From the NCBI RefSeq assembly GCF_000006445.2, contig NC_006049.2, forward strand, positions 1,798,001 to 1,862,000: a stretch of 64,000 bases of DNA, given 5' to 3'. This DNA comes from Debaryomyces hansenii CBS767. Its lineage: Eukaryota; Ascomycota; Pichiomycetes; Serinales; Debaryomycetaceae. The position numbers and the translations under genes were made by a program. Below the pieces are notes generated by a model that was given only the letters and a program-made list of their open reading frames with translations, was not told where the DNA came from and did not search any database. This document shows, piece by piece, positions 1-10,133 of this stretch (its first letter is position 1; every line of letters starts with the position of its first letter).

Positions 1-450
1 GATTTGCCATTCAGTGCCTTGCAATTTGCTTTTTATGAAAAAATCAGGCAGCTTGCTATCTATTACCATAAATCAAATGATTTACCAGTTTCAATAGAGT
101 TATTCACCGGTGCCTCGGCTGGTGGATTGGCTGGTATTTTGACAACGCCGTTAGATGTCATTAAAACGAGAATTCAAACTGCAACTACGTCTACCGCAGC
201 TGCATCCTTGAAGCCTGCATTAACTAAAAAACCTCAAAGCACAAATCCAATATTCTCAATATTAGATAAATCATCGACAATAAAAGCTTTAAGATCTATC
301 TATAAAATTGAAGGTGTATTTGGGTTATTCTCAGGTGTCGGGCCTAGGTTTATTTGGACAGGAATTCAGAGTTCTATCATGTTGTTATTGTATCAAGTTG
401 CACTTAAAAGATTTGACCAGTGTTTGGAGTCAGGAATGAAACCAAATTGA
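1..450 (+). CDS. MME1: Mitochondrial carrier protein, MME1/YMR166C-like (3' part)
   Basis: The window opens inside this gene; 149 residues and the stop are present and the frame is open from base 1. It is the C-terminal half of a mitochondrial carrier: the fragment begins DLPFSALQFAFYEK, then carries the third-repeat signature PLDVIKTRIQ near residue 50, a polar low-complexity loop, and GPRFIWTGIQSSIM near the end. From memory these match S. cerevisiae YMR166C (Mme1, implicated in inner-membrane Mg2+ export) better than other carriers. The substrate is inferred from that resemblance only. The N-terminal repeats lie outside the window, so the start and total length cannot be given. Confidence 0.75.
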   Translation, partial: DLPFSALQFAFYEKIRQLAIYYHKSNDLPVSIELFTGASAGGLAGILTTPLDVIKTRIQTATTSTAAASLKPALTKKPQSTNPIFSILDKSSTIKALRSIYKIEGVFGLFSGVGPRFIWTGIQSSIMLLLYQVALKRFDQCLESGMKPN

Positions 451-685
451 TGACTACGATACATGTCCATTTATTATATATTTTGTAAATTATATACTTC
501 ATTCTGTAAATACTTTAGAAACACACATACATATTTATTGTTTTATTCAAGAAAACCACTAATCATCAGTTGCAGATGCAAAATTTTGTCATAAAGATCA
601 TGTGACAACACAAAAATATTTCTGTAGTATTGATATACTGACCTTTAGAGACCATAGAGTTTATGTATCAACTTCAATTCATATA

Positions 686-1516
686 ATGGCAACATCTCAG
701 CAGCAGGATTTGGTGATCTTCAACGATAATTCGTTAATTTCAAATGAAATATTGAAGTCTCCGTCGTCATACTGTTCGATAATTTCACATATACAAGGTA
801 CTTCTCCAACATGGTTAATTAATTCACTACTTGAAAATTCGTTAATTGGAACTGCATGCCTAGTTAATAATGACCTTAATAAAAAGATACCTAATAGATC
901 TGAAGTCTACTTTATTTCATTCTCCCATCCAAAGGACTTTTATATCAAAAACTGTAAGAAAAATGGATTAGATCTATCATTATTGCCAAACTTCAAGTTT
1001 ATTGATTGTTTTAGTGATTTGTTTTTAAAGATGATTAAGAATCCAAGCAAGGCTTCAGGTGAAGTTTCCAAGTTATTTGAAAATATTATGGATGAAATCA
1101 ATGCAAATGCTAATAATAATAAAGTTATATTCATTGAATCAATGGAAATCCTATTGTCCTCAACTAATATTGAAAGTAATGAGCTTTTAAAACAATGCTT
1201 CAAAATAAATAAATTGTGTCGCCAATTGTTTGTGATACTGGCCCAAGACTATCCACAAATAATTGATTCGTCAGTAAGTATACCTCAAGACTCAGTATTT
1301 AAGATCACAGACTTTTTGCTGAAGCTCTACCACAGATCTCAACTAAATCTTAATTTACAACCTTTACCTACTGGAAGAGCAAATGATATCACGGGTTGCT
1401 TAACTATATCAAAAGGTGCAATTCCTTACGAAAGTATTGAAGGCGTGGAAGTCATTGAAAAAGAATATATTTACTACGTTAATAAAGAATCTAGTATTAA
1501 ATTATTTTTCCGCTAA
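686..1516 (+). CDS. ELP6: Elongator complex subunit Elp6
   Basis: Predicted 276 aa, close to the S. cerevisiae protein (273 aa). Elp6 forms a RecA-like ring with Elp4 and Elp5 in the Elongator complex, which modifies wobble uridines of tRNAs. The N-terminus QQDLVIFNDN and the C-terminal half (NLNLQPLPTGRANDITG, then YYVNKESSIKLFFR) match the yeast protein from memory, including the conserved FFR/FYR end. The open frame extends 84 bases upstream through a GTG, but the ATG at 686 puts the N-terminus where the family begins. The gene converges on the TGL3-like gene with only 15 bases between stop codons. CTG codons (for example in VILAQDYP) should be read as Ser in this clade. Confidence 0.9.
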   Translation: MATSQQQDLVIFNDNSLISNEILKSPSSYCSIISHIQGTSPTWLINSLLENSLIGTACLVNNDLNKKIPNRSEVYFISFSHPKDFYIKNCKKNGLDLSLLPNFKFIDCFSDLFLKMIKNPSKASGEVSKLFENIMDEINANANNNKVIFIESMEILLSSTNIESNELLKQCFKINKLCRQLFVILAQDYPQIIDSSVSIPQDSVFKITDFLLKLYHRSQLNLNLQPLPTGRANDITGCLTISKGAIPYESIEGVEVIEKEYIYYVNKESSIKLFFR

Positions 1517-1531
1517 TCCTCTTAATTCGGA

Positions 1532-3478
1532 CTAACCTTTCTTTCTGTGAATATTATATAAATCATCTAATGCAAATTCAATTGAACATCTAGCCCATAA
1601 CAATGGAAATAATGGCCAAACAGACCTCTCGCCAACTAAGATCCAGTATGGAATATTTTCCATAGTCTTATGAACATCAAAGACTCTTCCAAAGTCTTTA
1701 ACAAGATATCTTAATTCTGGAACTATTGATATTTCTCTTATGTTAGTCAATGACTGAGGTGTTGATGGCTTCTCATCAATACAAAATCGTTTAATTAAAT
1801 CGGATAAAAGACCTAACTTATTCATTACTTCTAACCTATGCTGAATTTCCATACCCAATAGGTTTTTTATTAATTTCATAAAGTTATAACCAGTATCGTT
1901 AGCATACTTTTCCATATCATTAACCGAGGTTTTATTCTTATCCAATACGGGGGGTTTATTTTCATCAATGAGTATTTGATTATTGAATTTAGATTTCATA
2001 TTATTCCTCTCATTTCCTTCATGATTATAACGCACTTTACCATATGAATTATGATAATGCTTCAAATCATTACTTATTAATGGTGCTAGGTATGGACGAG
2101 CCAAACTAATTATAAAATGATTTACATTAAATAATTCTGTCAATCTAGTATAAGGAGAACTTTCCTTCAAGTGATAATTGTAACTTGTATTATCGTTATT
2201 CCCAGGTTCAGAAGAAGAAGAATTCTTAGCCTTGGAATTCGTGGAATTACTGGGATGATCATCCTTTTTTCTGTTTGATGTCCTAAAATACTGCTGCAGG
2301 TAGCTCACATCTTGCGGCTTCAAAAACACCACATCGAAATCTGGGACCTTGGGAACAATTTGATTGTTAAAATCCTTAACATAAAGCTGTACATTATCTG
2401 AAAGCACTCCTGTGCCGATAGAGGCGTAAATAGCAGTCCAAATGATTACATTTGGAGCCGTTATATAATTCAATAAAGAAGTTACAGACTGATGAGTTGG
2501 ATGAACAACAATATTCAAAATCTTTTCAGTCTTCAAATATGCCTCTTCAAATGTTAAGTCGCCGATTGTGTCCCGGACAAACTTCAAAAATATTAATATA
2601 TCTTGTGAATAGCCTTTCTTGACAACATTTTCAATCACATTACCATATCTTTCATCTACATCGTGATTCAATCTATCGATATCAGCAATCACATCAGCAA
2701 TGTTAATTAATATAGGAATTAATTCTTGATCAGTCAAAGTACAGACTAGTGATGCCACAGCAGCACCAATGGCACTCCCCCCAATAATTCTAGGTAAAAG
2801 TCCTTTAAAATATAGCGCTTTAACAACGCCTAAGTGACAAAGACCAAATAAAGAACCACCCTGTAATAAAAGCGCTGTACAACCGAATGATTGTCTTGCA
2901 TCATGGAAAAAATCCAACTTCAACTGTTTGCTATTCATAATAAATTCATCGTTGTCTCTTTCAGAGGGGGCATTTATGGACTCGTTTAAATAGTTGAGGC
3001 AATTCAATACCTCAGTTATATACTCCTCTATCTTGAATTTAGTCCCTAAGTAAGATTTTGTATATAATCTCTTTTGCGATAAACCACCAAAGTTTCTCAT
3101 TAATCCCGACCGAAACAAAGAGATAATCAACTGTGAATCCTGATTCAACCTTGCCTCTCTTAATAACTTTAATCTATCATCAATAAGAATATAATCGTAA
3201 TGTTTCGAAATAAAATTTTGTCTCCATAGGTCCATATTTGTTAATTTATCAATCTCTGCAGCAATTTTTTTCCACTCATTGTAACTCAGAGCATTCTTCA
3301 ACTGTTTCAAATATTCCTTGAACGGATCTTTCGTGTTATAAAATTGGTATAACTTCTTTACCCAGAAGAAACAAATATCAACTATGAAATCTATAATTAC
3401 CCATATAAATAAAGGGGTATGGTTAATTATTAACGCAATAATAGGGATAATGATCGACCTAAATAAACTACTTAACAT
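1532..3478 (-). CDS. TGL3: Patatin-like triacylglycerol lipase family protein, Tgl3-type
   Basis: Predicted 648 aa, near the 642 aa of S. cerevisiae Tgl3 and much shorter than Tgl4. An N-terminal hydrophobic stretch (about residues 1-37) precedes a conserved helical domain and the patatin core: LLQGGSLFGLCHLGVVKAL is the oxyanion-loop region, then GGSAIG at 233-238, and a late SPYTRLTELFNVNHF block. Family members hydrolyse triacylglycerol at lipid droplets. Two active-site motifs look altered. Aligned to GSSAGAIVAS of Tgl4, the nucleophile elbow reads GSAIGAAVAS, with Ala236 at the Ser position. No DGS/DGG motif precedes the RLTELFNV block; that stretch is Asn/Ser-rich (about 420-440). Family assignment is firm, catalytic activity is doubtful. 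Confidence 0.8.
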   Translation of the reverse strand: MLSSLFRSIIIPIIALIINHTPLFIWVIIDFIVDICFFWVKKLYQFYNTKDPFKEYLKQLKNALSYNEWKKIAAEIDKLTNMDLWRQNFISKHYDYILIDDRLKLLREARLNQDSQLIISLFRSGLMRNFGGLSQKRLYTKSYLGTKFKIEEYITEVLNCLNYLNESINAPSERDNDEFIMNSKQLKLDFFHDARQSFGCTALLLQGGSLFGLCHLGVVKALYFKGLLPRIIGGSAIGAAVASLVCTLTDQELIPILINIADVIADIDRLNHDVDERYGNVIENVVKKGYSQDILIFLKFVRDTIGDLTFEEAYLKTEKILNIVVHPTHQSVTSLLNYITAPNVIIWTAIYASIGTGVLSDNVQLYVKDFNNQIVPKVPDFDVVFLKPQDVSYLQQYFRTSNRKKDDHPSNSTNSKAKNSSSSEPGNNDNTSYNYHLKESSPYTRLTELFNVNHFIISLARPYLAPLISNDLKHYHNSYGKVRYNHEGNERNNMKSKFNNQILIDENKPPVLDKNKTSVNDMEKYANDTGYNFMKLIKNLLGMEIQHRLEVMNKLGLLSDLIKRFCIDEKPSTPQSLTNIREISIVPELRYLVKDFGRVFDVHKTMENIPYWILVGERSVWPLFPLLWARCSIEFALDDLYNIHRKKG

Positions 3479-3647
3479 TATCGTTGTAATCTAGTCATTT
3501 CTTTCTTCCTGAAAAGCGTTTGTATACAATAGTGCTGGCGTTTCTAATAAATTTACCTGGAATAGTCAGTAAATTTAATTTGAGGTACTTTTTCTTATCT
3601 ACAGCATGTGATCGCAATAAAAAAAAATATACAATTGCTAACATTAT

Positions 3648-6407
3648 TTATTCATTACCCGATGATTTCATTAACTTCTTACCACGATTGAAGAATCTTT
3701 TACCTAAACTTGAAGCCTGTAATCCGGAAGTTTCGACTTTATCTCTAACAATTGAAACCTTACTTCGAATCGACGCATGCCTTCTAATATCGTTGTGAGC
3801 AGCATTTTGGTACGCTTGAGTAGCAATTTTACCTATGTGAATATTTGAAGCATCCTCTGATTGTCTCAAAGATTCATTTAGCCAATTCAGTAGGCCTGTA
3901 TCATAATCGGCTTCTTTCTCAAGTGCATCTCTAAGCAAACGAATCCGATCTATAGGTTGAGACGTTGCCATAATACTCTTCCAATTATATAAATTGTATG
4001 GTTGTGGAGTGAAATTTTTACTTGCTGATAGAGATGTTGTGCCTCCCGAAGATGTACTACCCAACCTTTTACCGGTGTTTGAAGTGGCCTCCTCGTCACT
4101 AGCAAACGATGAACTAGATTTAGTTCTTGAAAGGTCACTGTCCTCGGTCTCTCCTGTATTTGCTCCTAAGAGACTAGAATATTTCTGTGGTTCATGCGCA
4201 GTAGTTTTACCCAAATCGTCCTTCGAACTAATCGGAGTCACTTTCTCTTCCTTAAATACTTGAGGATGGTAGTGATGTTCTTTCAAAACAGAGTCTGTAG
4301 TGTTGATCGTTTTAGTTAAATCAAGACTATTGTCACTCCCGTTAATCGTAGAATCATGGTTGTCTGGATCTTCGTCAATACTCGGCAAAGCTGCATCAAT
4401 AGTTTCAGGCACTGACACAGAACTTGAATTAGATACAGAATCGAATGAAGCTCCAGATACGGTTCTCATCTTCGTGAAATTATTGTAATTGCTATTAGAA
4501 TCTGCATAAGGGTTAAAGTTTATGTGTGATTCATTATCATTGTCATTGATAAATTGATCACGGTAGTTATTAGTATTTGGTTTCCAATTTCCCATACTGA
4601 TAGTATTAGTACTCATTGTAGAAACTCTCCTTGAAATATCATCATCCGCTTTGTTTGTATCTGCTTTGTTTGTATCTTCTTGTTTTGAAGCTTCTTCTTT
4701 CTGAGAAGCAGACTGCGCAGCATCAAACGAAAAGCTTCCAGTAGATAAAGATCCTGATGATGTCGCAGAAATAGTAGGATTCAAGTCAGCTTCCAAGTCC
4801 TTGTTTTCATTATCATCGCCTTCGGTTTCTGGAACATTTGATAATCTCGCACCTCCTGAATCTCCCTTATTTAGATCTAAATTCTTATTGCTGCCATCGT
4901 CATTCATGTATCCACTAACAGCATCCGCAATATTAGTATAATCAACAGAAACCAATTCATTTCTATTTGTAGTTGGATCGGTTGAATTAGGTGGTGGTTT
5001 CCTTATCGACCGCCTATGACCGGTTAAACCTGTAACAAAATCTTCATGACCTTTTACCTCATCTCCAAAAGTTAACGGCGCAATAGGAGTTGGTGGTTGA
5101 GAATCTTCATCTTGTTCTTCAGGTAAGATATTTTGTATGTTCAAACCCTTATGATTTTCTCCGTCATAATGACTAAATGAGTTATTTTCAAAATCCGGCA
5201 AGGAAATGTTCTGTAACGAGTCCATATTAAGGAATAGTTCATCCTGTCCAGAAGATTCATTTCGAGTTGACTTACTTACTTGCCCATCTTTTTGTCCAAC
5301 TAGTGAAGCATTTTGTAAATCCATTATTAGATTGTCCAATGCGTCACTTTTATTCTTACGAGTGGAATCTGCTTCCTCGTTCAAGCCTTCAGTATAAGGC
5401 TTTTCAAATTCCTTTGGATGCTTTTCGTCTTCACTCGCCGTCTCCTCGTCGCTATCCTTTTGACTATTATATCCCCAGTCATCATCACTGCTATTGTCAT
5501 TGTCGTCATACTTCTTCTTATCTATAGACAAAACTAAAGGTGCCGGCGCTTCTGTCGATTTGCTTTCATTCAAACTCATAATTCTTTCATCTCGGTGAGT
5601 TTCAAGCTGCTCGTGATCTTGTTCCATATGTCTATCCAGGTGATCTTCATGAGTCATATGGTTTGATTCAACAGGAATATCATTGGAGTATGCATTTTCA
5701 TCTAAATGGGAACTGAATTTACCAATATCTCTTATATTCAAGTCTGACGGCTCATTCTGGATAGAGTCCGCATCAGATTGATAACTTCGCTCAGACTTTG
5801 GAGTCTCACCTACTGAGTCGTTCGTTTTATCAGTCGTACTGAAAGTAGGCGTTGGAGGAAGCAAATCAGATTTCTGGCCGAATTGCTTATCATGTGTAGT
5901 TAAAGTTTGGTTTATAGGCATTTCTGATAATTCGCTTGTTTTATCATCACCTGAACCTGAGGGTTGTTTCGAGTCCAATTTTGCTTTATTATCTTCAAAT
6001 ACAAAATCCTCACTCCCGCTTTTCATATATGGCTCATCTATTTCATCCATAATCTCTGGCCCCTCTTCATCTTCGCTGGAAGAATCTTCTGAGGCATAGC
6101 GTCTCGTCCTTAGTTTATCAATAGACAATACTAAATTAGGATTTTGTGCTTCTACATTCTCGTCCGTTTCACGTTCACCATGCTGATCTAATTGCAGTAT
6201 ATCAGAATGTTTACGCTGGTTTCTCTCTTCTTCAACACTAGATCTTGGTTCATTCGCTGTTCGAGTTTGAGATTCTGAATGTTCAGCTTCTGATTCATTA
6301 CCTGACTCGTAGTCATAATCGTAGTCATCGCCCCACTCGTCTCCATACGTAGGAATAGATGCTTTAACCCACCTCGTAGACTTATTTCTTCCAAATTTGT
6401 CAGACAT
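3648..6407 (-). CDS. Large acidic, Ser/Asp-rich disordered protein, Fyv8-like
   Basis: Predicted 919 aa starting MSDKFGRNKSTRWV; a GTG just upstream was not used. Most of the protein is low complexity and acidic (Asp, Glu, Ser, Asn). There is a short conserved-looking N-terminus (ASIPTYGDEWGDDYDY). The phrase LVLSIDK occurs twice (about residues 93 and 290) and PPTP twice. The only segment that looks folded is C-terminal (about 795-919): SQPIDRIRLLRDALEKEADY followed by a helical GLLNWLNESL and a basic tail. This N-term plus C-term pattern reminds me of yeast Fyv8, a poorly understood protein, but the match is from memory. Tandem with MCA1 and the TGL3-like gene on the same strand, each with about 165-170 bases between. 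Confidence 0.5.
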   Translation of the reverse strand: MSDKFGRNKSTRWVKASIPTYGDEWGDDYDYDYESGNESEAEHSESQTRTANEPRSSVEEERNQRKHSDILQLDQHGERETDENVEAQNPNLVLSIDKLRTRRYASEDSSSEDEEGPEIMDEIDEPYMKSGSEDFVFEDNKAKLDSKQPSGSGDDKTSELSEMPINQTLTTHDKQFGQKSDLLPPTPTFSTTDKTNDSVGETPKSERSYQSDADSIQNEPSDLNIRDIGKFSSHLDENAYSNDIPVESNHMTHEDHLDRHMEQDHEQLETHRDERIMSLNESKSTEAPAPLVLSIDKKKYDDNDNSSDDDWGYNSQKDSDEETASEDEKHPKEFEKPYTEGLNEEADSTRKNKSDALDNLIMDLQNASLVGQKDGQVSKSTRNESSGQDELFLNMDSLQNISLPDFENNSFSHYDGENHKGLNIQNILPEEQDEDSQPPTPIAPLTFGDEVKGHEDFVTGLTGHRRSIRKPPPNSTDPTTNRNELVSVDYTNIADAVSGYMNDDGSNKNLDLNKGDSGGARLSNVPETEGDDNENKDLEADLNPTISATSSGSLSTGSFSFDAAQSASQKEEASKQEDTNKADTNKADDDISRRVSTMSTNTISMGNWKPNTNNYRDQFINDNDNESHINFNPYADSNSNYNNFTKMRTVSGASFDSVSNSSSVSVPETIDAALPSIDEDPDNHDSTINGSDNSLDLTKTINTTDSVLKEHHYHPQVFKEEKVTPISSKDDLGKTTAHEPQKYSSLLGANTGETEDSDLSRTKSSSSFASDEEATSNTGKRLGSTSSGGTTSLSASKNFTPQPYNLYNWKSIMATSQPIDRIRLLRDALEKEADYDTGLLNWLNESLRQSEDASNIHIGKIATQAYQNAAHNDIRRHASIRSKVSIVRDKVETSGLQASSLGKRFFNRGKKLMKSSGNE

Positions 6408-6574
6408 CACTTTACTTAGGTCTTATAGATATCTATAATCTTGGCTTACCTACTATTAATAGGCGTAACCATTTTTATGCGTGTTCTTATTTTCATTCTG
6501 TTATAAGACACGACTCTATTTATCTTCCATAAAAAATCTTAACTGTATATTCAAATATTACAATAGAACAAACT

Positions 6575-7897
6575 CTACATAATGAACTTTAAGTTCATAT
6601 CCTGGGGATGTGAACAACTCAATTGAGGCTTCTGTGAATACTTGCTCTTTAATAACGTTCTCATGTTATTCAACAACGACAAGTAGGATTGATTAGGCAT
6701 TTGATTCATAGTAGTAATGAAAGACCAACTCATAGCACCTGTACTCTGCCCTCCTTCTCTAGCATCTGCACTTGTTTGGTCATCTTTACAACCGGAAATC
6801 GAAATAACATCTGCTGGCGAAGCTTTCATTCTAATAACTTGATCTCTATTGGTACTAGCCAGATTTGATATCTTCTTAACAATTCCGGAGAGTGACGAAA
6901 TGGCACCACTGATATTACCAGTCTCGTAAGAAAGAAGTGCATTGAATGCACCAGTACCAGCGTCTTTTAATAAATTAGGTTCCTTGACAACCCCCTTAGT
7001 AGAATATACATAAGGAAGATCTAATGCGGTACCAGAGTGGCACGAATCATACAAGGCAGTCAATCTGCATCCTTGAGGTAATGGTTTCACCATAATATCA
7101 TGCATAATATCATCAATTATATGTCCGTTGACTTCGAAATCAAGAGGATAAATAACATCGTCCATACCGCTCTCTTCATCCCCAACTAAATCCTTGGTGA
7201 CCCCACCGTGACCTGAGTAATGGAAAACTAAAGAATCATTTGGTCTAGCATCTTTAACTAACCATTGCATCGCTCTGATAATATTCTCTTTGGTTGGAAT
7301 ACGAGCTCTTTGATTTTGGTCATCTGTCAAAATCACCATGTCATCGTATGAATACCCAAAATGTTGGTTCAAGAAATTACTCATATTCTTGACATCGTTG
7401 ATACACCCACGCAATTGGTTCTTACTGCCAGTATAATTGATACCGACTAATAACGCCTTCTTTTTACCATTACAGTTAGAGTACTGGAAAGTCATGCCTG
7501 AATTTTGACCGAAACCTTGAGGATTTGAAGGTGGTGGACCCGTTGGATGTGGATTACCTACACCCTGGCCGAAATTTTGTGCTTCTTGTGTTGCATATGT
7601 TTGTCTCTGGCCTCCTTGCTGTTGACCTCCTTGCTGTTGCCCTCCCTGCTGTTGACCTCCTTGCTGTTGATATCCTTGAGGTGCATATCCTTGAGGTGCA
7701 TATCCTTGAGGTGGATATCCTTGAGGTGCATATCCTTGAGGTGGATATCCTTGAGGTGGATATCCTTGAGGTGGGTACCCTTGTGGAGGTGGATATTGGC
7801 CTTGTGCTCCTGGCGGTGGTCCATATTGGTATCCATTTGGCGGTCCTGGTGGTGGAGCTTGTTGTCTGTACGTTTTTCTTCCGGATCCTGGAAACAT
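6575..7897 (-). CDS. MCA1: Metacaspase Mca1 (Yca1), type I
   Basis: Predicted 440 aa, similar to yeast Mca1 (432 aa). An N-terminal Pro/Gln/Gly/Tyr-rich prodomain (about residues 1-140) is followed by the caspase-like p20/p10 fold. [10 protein letters not shown] starts the fold, the catalytic His lies in FHYSGHGG (about residue 228) and the catalytic Cys in YDSCHSG (about 284). Metacaspases are Ca2+-dependent Arg/Lys-specific peptidases with roles in proteostasis and cell death. The open frame continues 29 codons upstream through a non-ATG start, but the ATG at 7897 gives [13 protein letters not shown], the usual metacaspase N-terminus. The prodomain is built from 5-residue repeats encoded by 15-bp DNA repeats. 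Confidence 0.95.
   Translation of the reverse strand: MFPGSGRKTYRQQAPPPGPPNGYQYGPPPGAQGQYPPPQGYPPQGYPPQGYPPQGYAPQGYPPQGYAPQGYAPQGYQQQGGQQQGGQQQGGQQQGGQRQTYATQEAQNFGQGVGNPHPTGPPPSNPQGFGQNSGMTFQYSNCNGKKKALLVGINYTGSKNQLRGCINDVKNMSNFLNQHFGYSYDDMVILTDDQNQRARIPTKENIIRAMQWLVKDARPNDSLVFHYSGHGGVTKDLVGDEESGMDDVIYPLDFEVNGHIIDDIMHDIMVKPLPQGCRLTALYDSCHSGTALDLPYVYSTKGVVKEPNLLKDAGTGAFNALLSYETGNISGAISSLSGIVKKISNLASTNRDQVIRMKASPADVISISGCKDDQTSADAREGGQSTGAMSWSFITTMNQMPNQSYLSLLNNMRTLLKSKYSQKPQLSCSHPQDMNLKFIM
7607..7788 (-). repeat. MCA1: 15-bp tandem repeats in the MCA1 prodomain
   Basis: Two adjacent arrays with a 15-bp period. At about 7607-7668 the unit (TTGACCTCCTTGCTG on +) encodes QQGGQ copies. At about 7669-7788 the unit (GGTGCATATCCTTGA or GGTGGATATCCTTGA on +) encodes about eight copies of [10 protein letters not shown]. 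Units are nearly identical at DNA level, so copy number is likely to vary between strains. Confidence 0.9.
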
Positions 7898-8064
7898 TTT
7901 GTTATTTCTTCTATCGACTGTATGATGACTACAAGATAATAACAGAACACCGATTAATGAAATTGTTCTCTGGCGTGCGTGCACCGCGTCAAATTTACGT
8001 CATAATATTCTATTATAGCCATACTATATAGATACATATATATAAGGGAAATACAATACATATT

Positions 8065-8934
8065 TCACAACTTTGAGTTTGGATCACCATTTTGTTGCTT
8101 GACAACACTTGGGTATAAATCACCCATGTACAGACCAATATGCCATGCCGCACCATCTACGACTTGTATAGTTCCTGTTACATAACTTGCCGCAGGAGAG
8201 AACAAGTATACCGTTGATTCTGCAATATCTCTAGCAGTTCCTAATCTTTGTAACGGAATTTTGTCCTCTAAAGGAGCACCACCTGGGGGAGCTAATCTAG
8301 CGAAACCTTCGGTACCATCGATAAGACCTGGGGCAATACAGTTAGAACGAATACCAAGTGGGCCTAGTTCAACAGCCAACGCATTGGACAAAGCATCAAC
8401 CCCCGCCTTAGCTGCTCCCACATGCGATTGGAAAGGCACACCGTAGTAATGTAAAGTGGCACTGACGAAGATGATTGACCCCTTGTTTTTTCTTAACTGA
8501 TCAAAACAGGCCTTGGCAGTATTAAACGATCCCAATAAGTCAATAGATATAACTGACTTGAACGCATTGGATGACAAATGGTTGAAATCTGCAATGAAAT
8601 TCCCTGCTGCTCCGGCAATGACAAAATCAATTCTACCCAATTCATTGACGGTCTTCTCGACTGCACCTACGATACTGTTGATATCTCTAACATCAACATT
8701 ACCGATGCCTAAAACCTTGGACCCTGGTCTCAATTGCTCGATCTCCTTAGCAGCTTTGGTTGTCTTATCTGGGTTTCTACCTATAATAGCAGCATTAGCA
8801 CCTAATAATACCATAGCTTCGGTTTGTACACGACAAATTGTACCAGCTCCTCCAGTGACGAATATCACTTTTCCTTTGAAAAGATCTGCTTTCCAAGCAC
8901 TGTTTTCTACGAATGATTTATCTAATGAAGTCAT
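8065..8934 (-). CDS. SPS19: Peroxisomal 2,4-dienoyl-CoA reductase
   Basis: Predicted 289 aa, an SDR-family NADPH-dependent reductase (yeast Sps19 is 292 aa). It reduces 2,4-dienoyl-CoA intermediates so that unsaturated fatty acids can enter beta-oxidation. The nucleotide-binding motif VTGGAGTICR lies near residue 30; the NAG-type stretch VIAGAAGNF is near 107; SATLHYYG and GAAKAGVDAL cover the active-site region. The protein ends NSKL, that is, a canonical SKL peroxisomal targeting signal (PTS1). The ATG at 8934 is the first in frame. It faces an 823-bp upstream region ending at a tRNA-Pro gene. Confidence 0.95.
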   Translation of the reverse strand: MTSLDKSFVENSAWKADLFKGKVIFVTGGAGTICRVQTEAMVLLGANAAIIGRNPDKTTKAAKEIEQLRPGSKVLGIGNVDVRDINSIVGAVEKTVNELGRIDFVIAGAAGNFIADFNHLSSNAFKSVISIDLLGSFNTAKACFDQLRKNKGSIIFVSATLHYYGVPFQSHVGAAKAGVDALSNALAVELGPLGIRSNCIAPGLIDGTEGFARLAPPGGAPLEDKIPLQRLGTARDIAESTVYLFSPAASYVTGTIQVVDGAAWHIGLYMGDLYPSVVKQQNGDPNSKL

Positions 8935-9757
8935 TCTGATGGTTTGTGTTGAATCAATTTTTTACTGATAAATTATTCGAAATGTATATCAACTAAATAT
9001 ACTAGTAAGTCTGCGGGGGAGTGCTCGGTTTATCAACACTATTTTGGCTATGTGCCGGAATATACCCATATGATAATTGCCGTCAACTTGGACCACGGTT
9101 GATTAGACCTAATTATCACTGATCTTGGGACAAAATACTTTGATCTATGCTATTCCAAAAAACTGATCAGATTTTTGATTATTTGAGTTTATCATGTTTA
9201 ATTATCAATCTAACAGATTCCTATCGCATGTTAGCTTATTATTTTGCTACAAATATTCATGTTGTCGATCTGAAAACCATTTTTTGTAAGGTAGCTGTTT
9301 CTCTAGAGCCAACTAACTAACCTAAGCCGTTTCAACATAAATTTATCAGCCATATATGCCACATTACAGTCTGGGTTTTTCTTGTTCTATGTCGATACTC
9401 ACTTTCGCATTCTCACACTATATCAATACATTGTATATATGAATATATGTTTATCTGCTTGCAGAGTAACTTATGTAAGGAAACCGGGTGCTAATATAGT
9501 AATTACTTATCTCTGTATATTATATATGTGTTCTATAGACCAAATAGAACCTATCTTCTTATTCTTAGCTAACTAACTAACTTTAACTACCTATAATTAG
9601 TTCCTAATTCCCTTCCTTCTTTCGTCTATCCAGACTCAGGGGATAATCACTTCTATTTATACACCAACTTTTGCAACCATGATGTATAACTTTTGCAACA
9701 CGACATATATATAATCCATATATGTATACTTGTGTTCTCTTACAACTTATATAATTA
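8935..9757. other. Intergenic region between SPS19 and tRNA-Pro
   Basis: This holds the SPS19 promoter on the minus strand and the upstream flank of the tRNA gene. A G-rich block, GCGGGGGAGTGCTCGG, lies at about 9012-9027, roughly 80-95 bases upstream of the SPS19 ATG; I could not match it to a proper CGG-N-CCG oleate element. Short open frames (for example 9382-9576) have no coding character. No LTR or other mobile remnant was recognised next to the tRNA. Confidence 0.5.
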
Positions 9758-9865
9758 GGGCGTGTGGTCTAGTGGTATGATTCTCGCTTTGGGCGACAGT
9801 TTAGGAAACTAAATTGATTACTACAAGCATGCGAGAGGCCCTGGGTTCAATTCCCAGCTCGCCCC
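9758..9865 (+). tRNA. tRNA-Pro(TGG) with intron
   Basis: Full cloverleaf: the 5' arm GGGCGTG pairs with CTCGCCC apart from the T6:T67 mismatch I recall in yeast tRNA-Pro; the T arm is CTGGGTTCAATTCCCAG and the discriminator is C. The anticodon stem is CTCGC/GCGAG and the loop contains TGG at 9790-9792. A 36-nt intron (9794-9829) sits one base 3' of the anticodon, the standard position. Mature length is 72 nt. A run of ten T follows at 9870-9879 as the Pol III terminator. Confidence 0.95.
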
Positions 9866-9869
9866 AATA

Positions 9870-9879
9870 TTTTTTTTTT
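9870..9879 (+). terminator. Pol III terminator of tRNA-Pro
   Basis: T tract directly after the tRNA-Pro gene. Confidence 0.85.
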
Positions 9880-10133
9880 AGGTTAAATCAATTTTCCACC
9901 GCATTCTTTGCATGTCGTGTACTTTAATCAATGATTGGGGATTTTATAAAAAAGATGGCACGGAATCAATTACTGTTGACTTTATACCCAAAGCTTAAAC
10001 AGACTATTCATCGAAGATTTTGGCTTAAGTTCCAGTACCAGAAGAATTTGACGTAAATTTTATTGCGGAATTATTAGTTGAAAGGACAGTTACAATATCA
10101 AAAGTATTCGAGTCGCCGCCTTGATAAGATACT

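Noticed and set aside
3520..3798. 92-codon open frame between the TGL3-like and Fyv8-like genes
   Set aside because: It overlaps the 3' end of the Fyv8-like gene in antisense and starts in the TGL3 promoter; no family features.
7525..8031. 168-codon plus-strand open frame over the MCA1 prodomain
   Set aside because: It is the antisense of the 15-bp repeats coding YPPQG/QQGGQ, giving periodic Leu/Val/Asp peptides. The MCA1 frame on the minus strand explains the region.
9382..9576. 64-codon open frame upstream of tRNA-Pro
   Set aside because: AT-rich intergenic DNA; random-looking Cys/Tyr/Ile composition; no conserved pattern.
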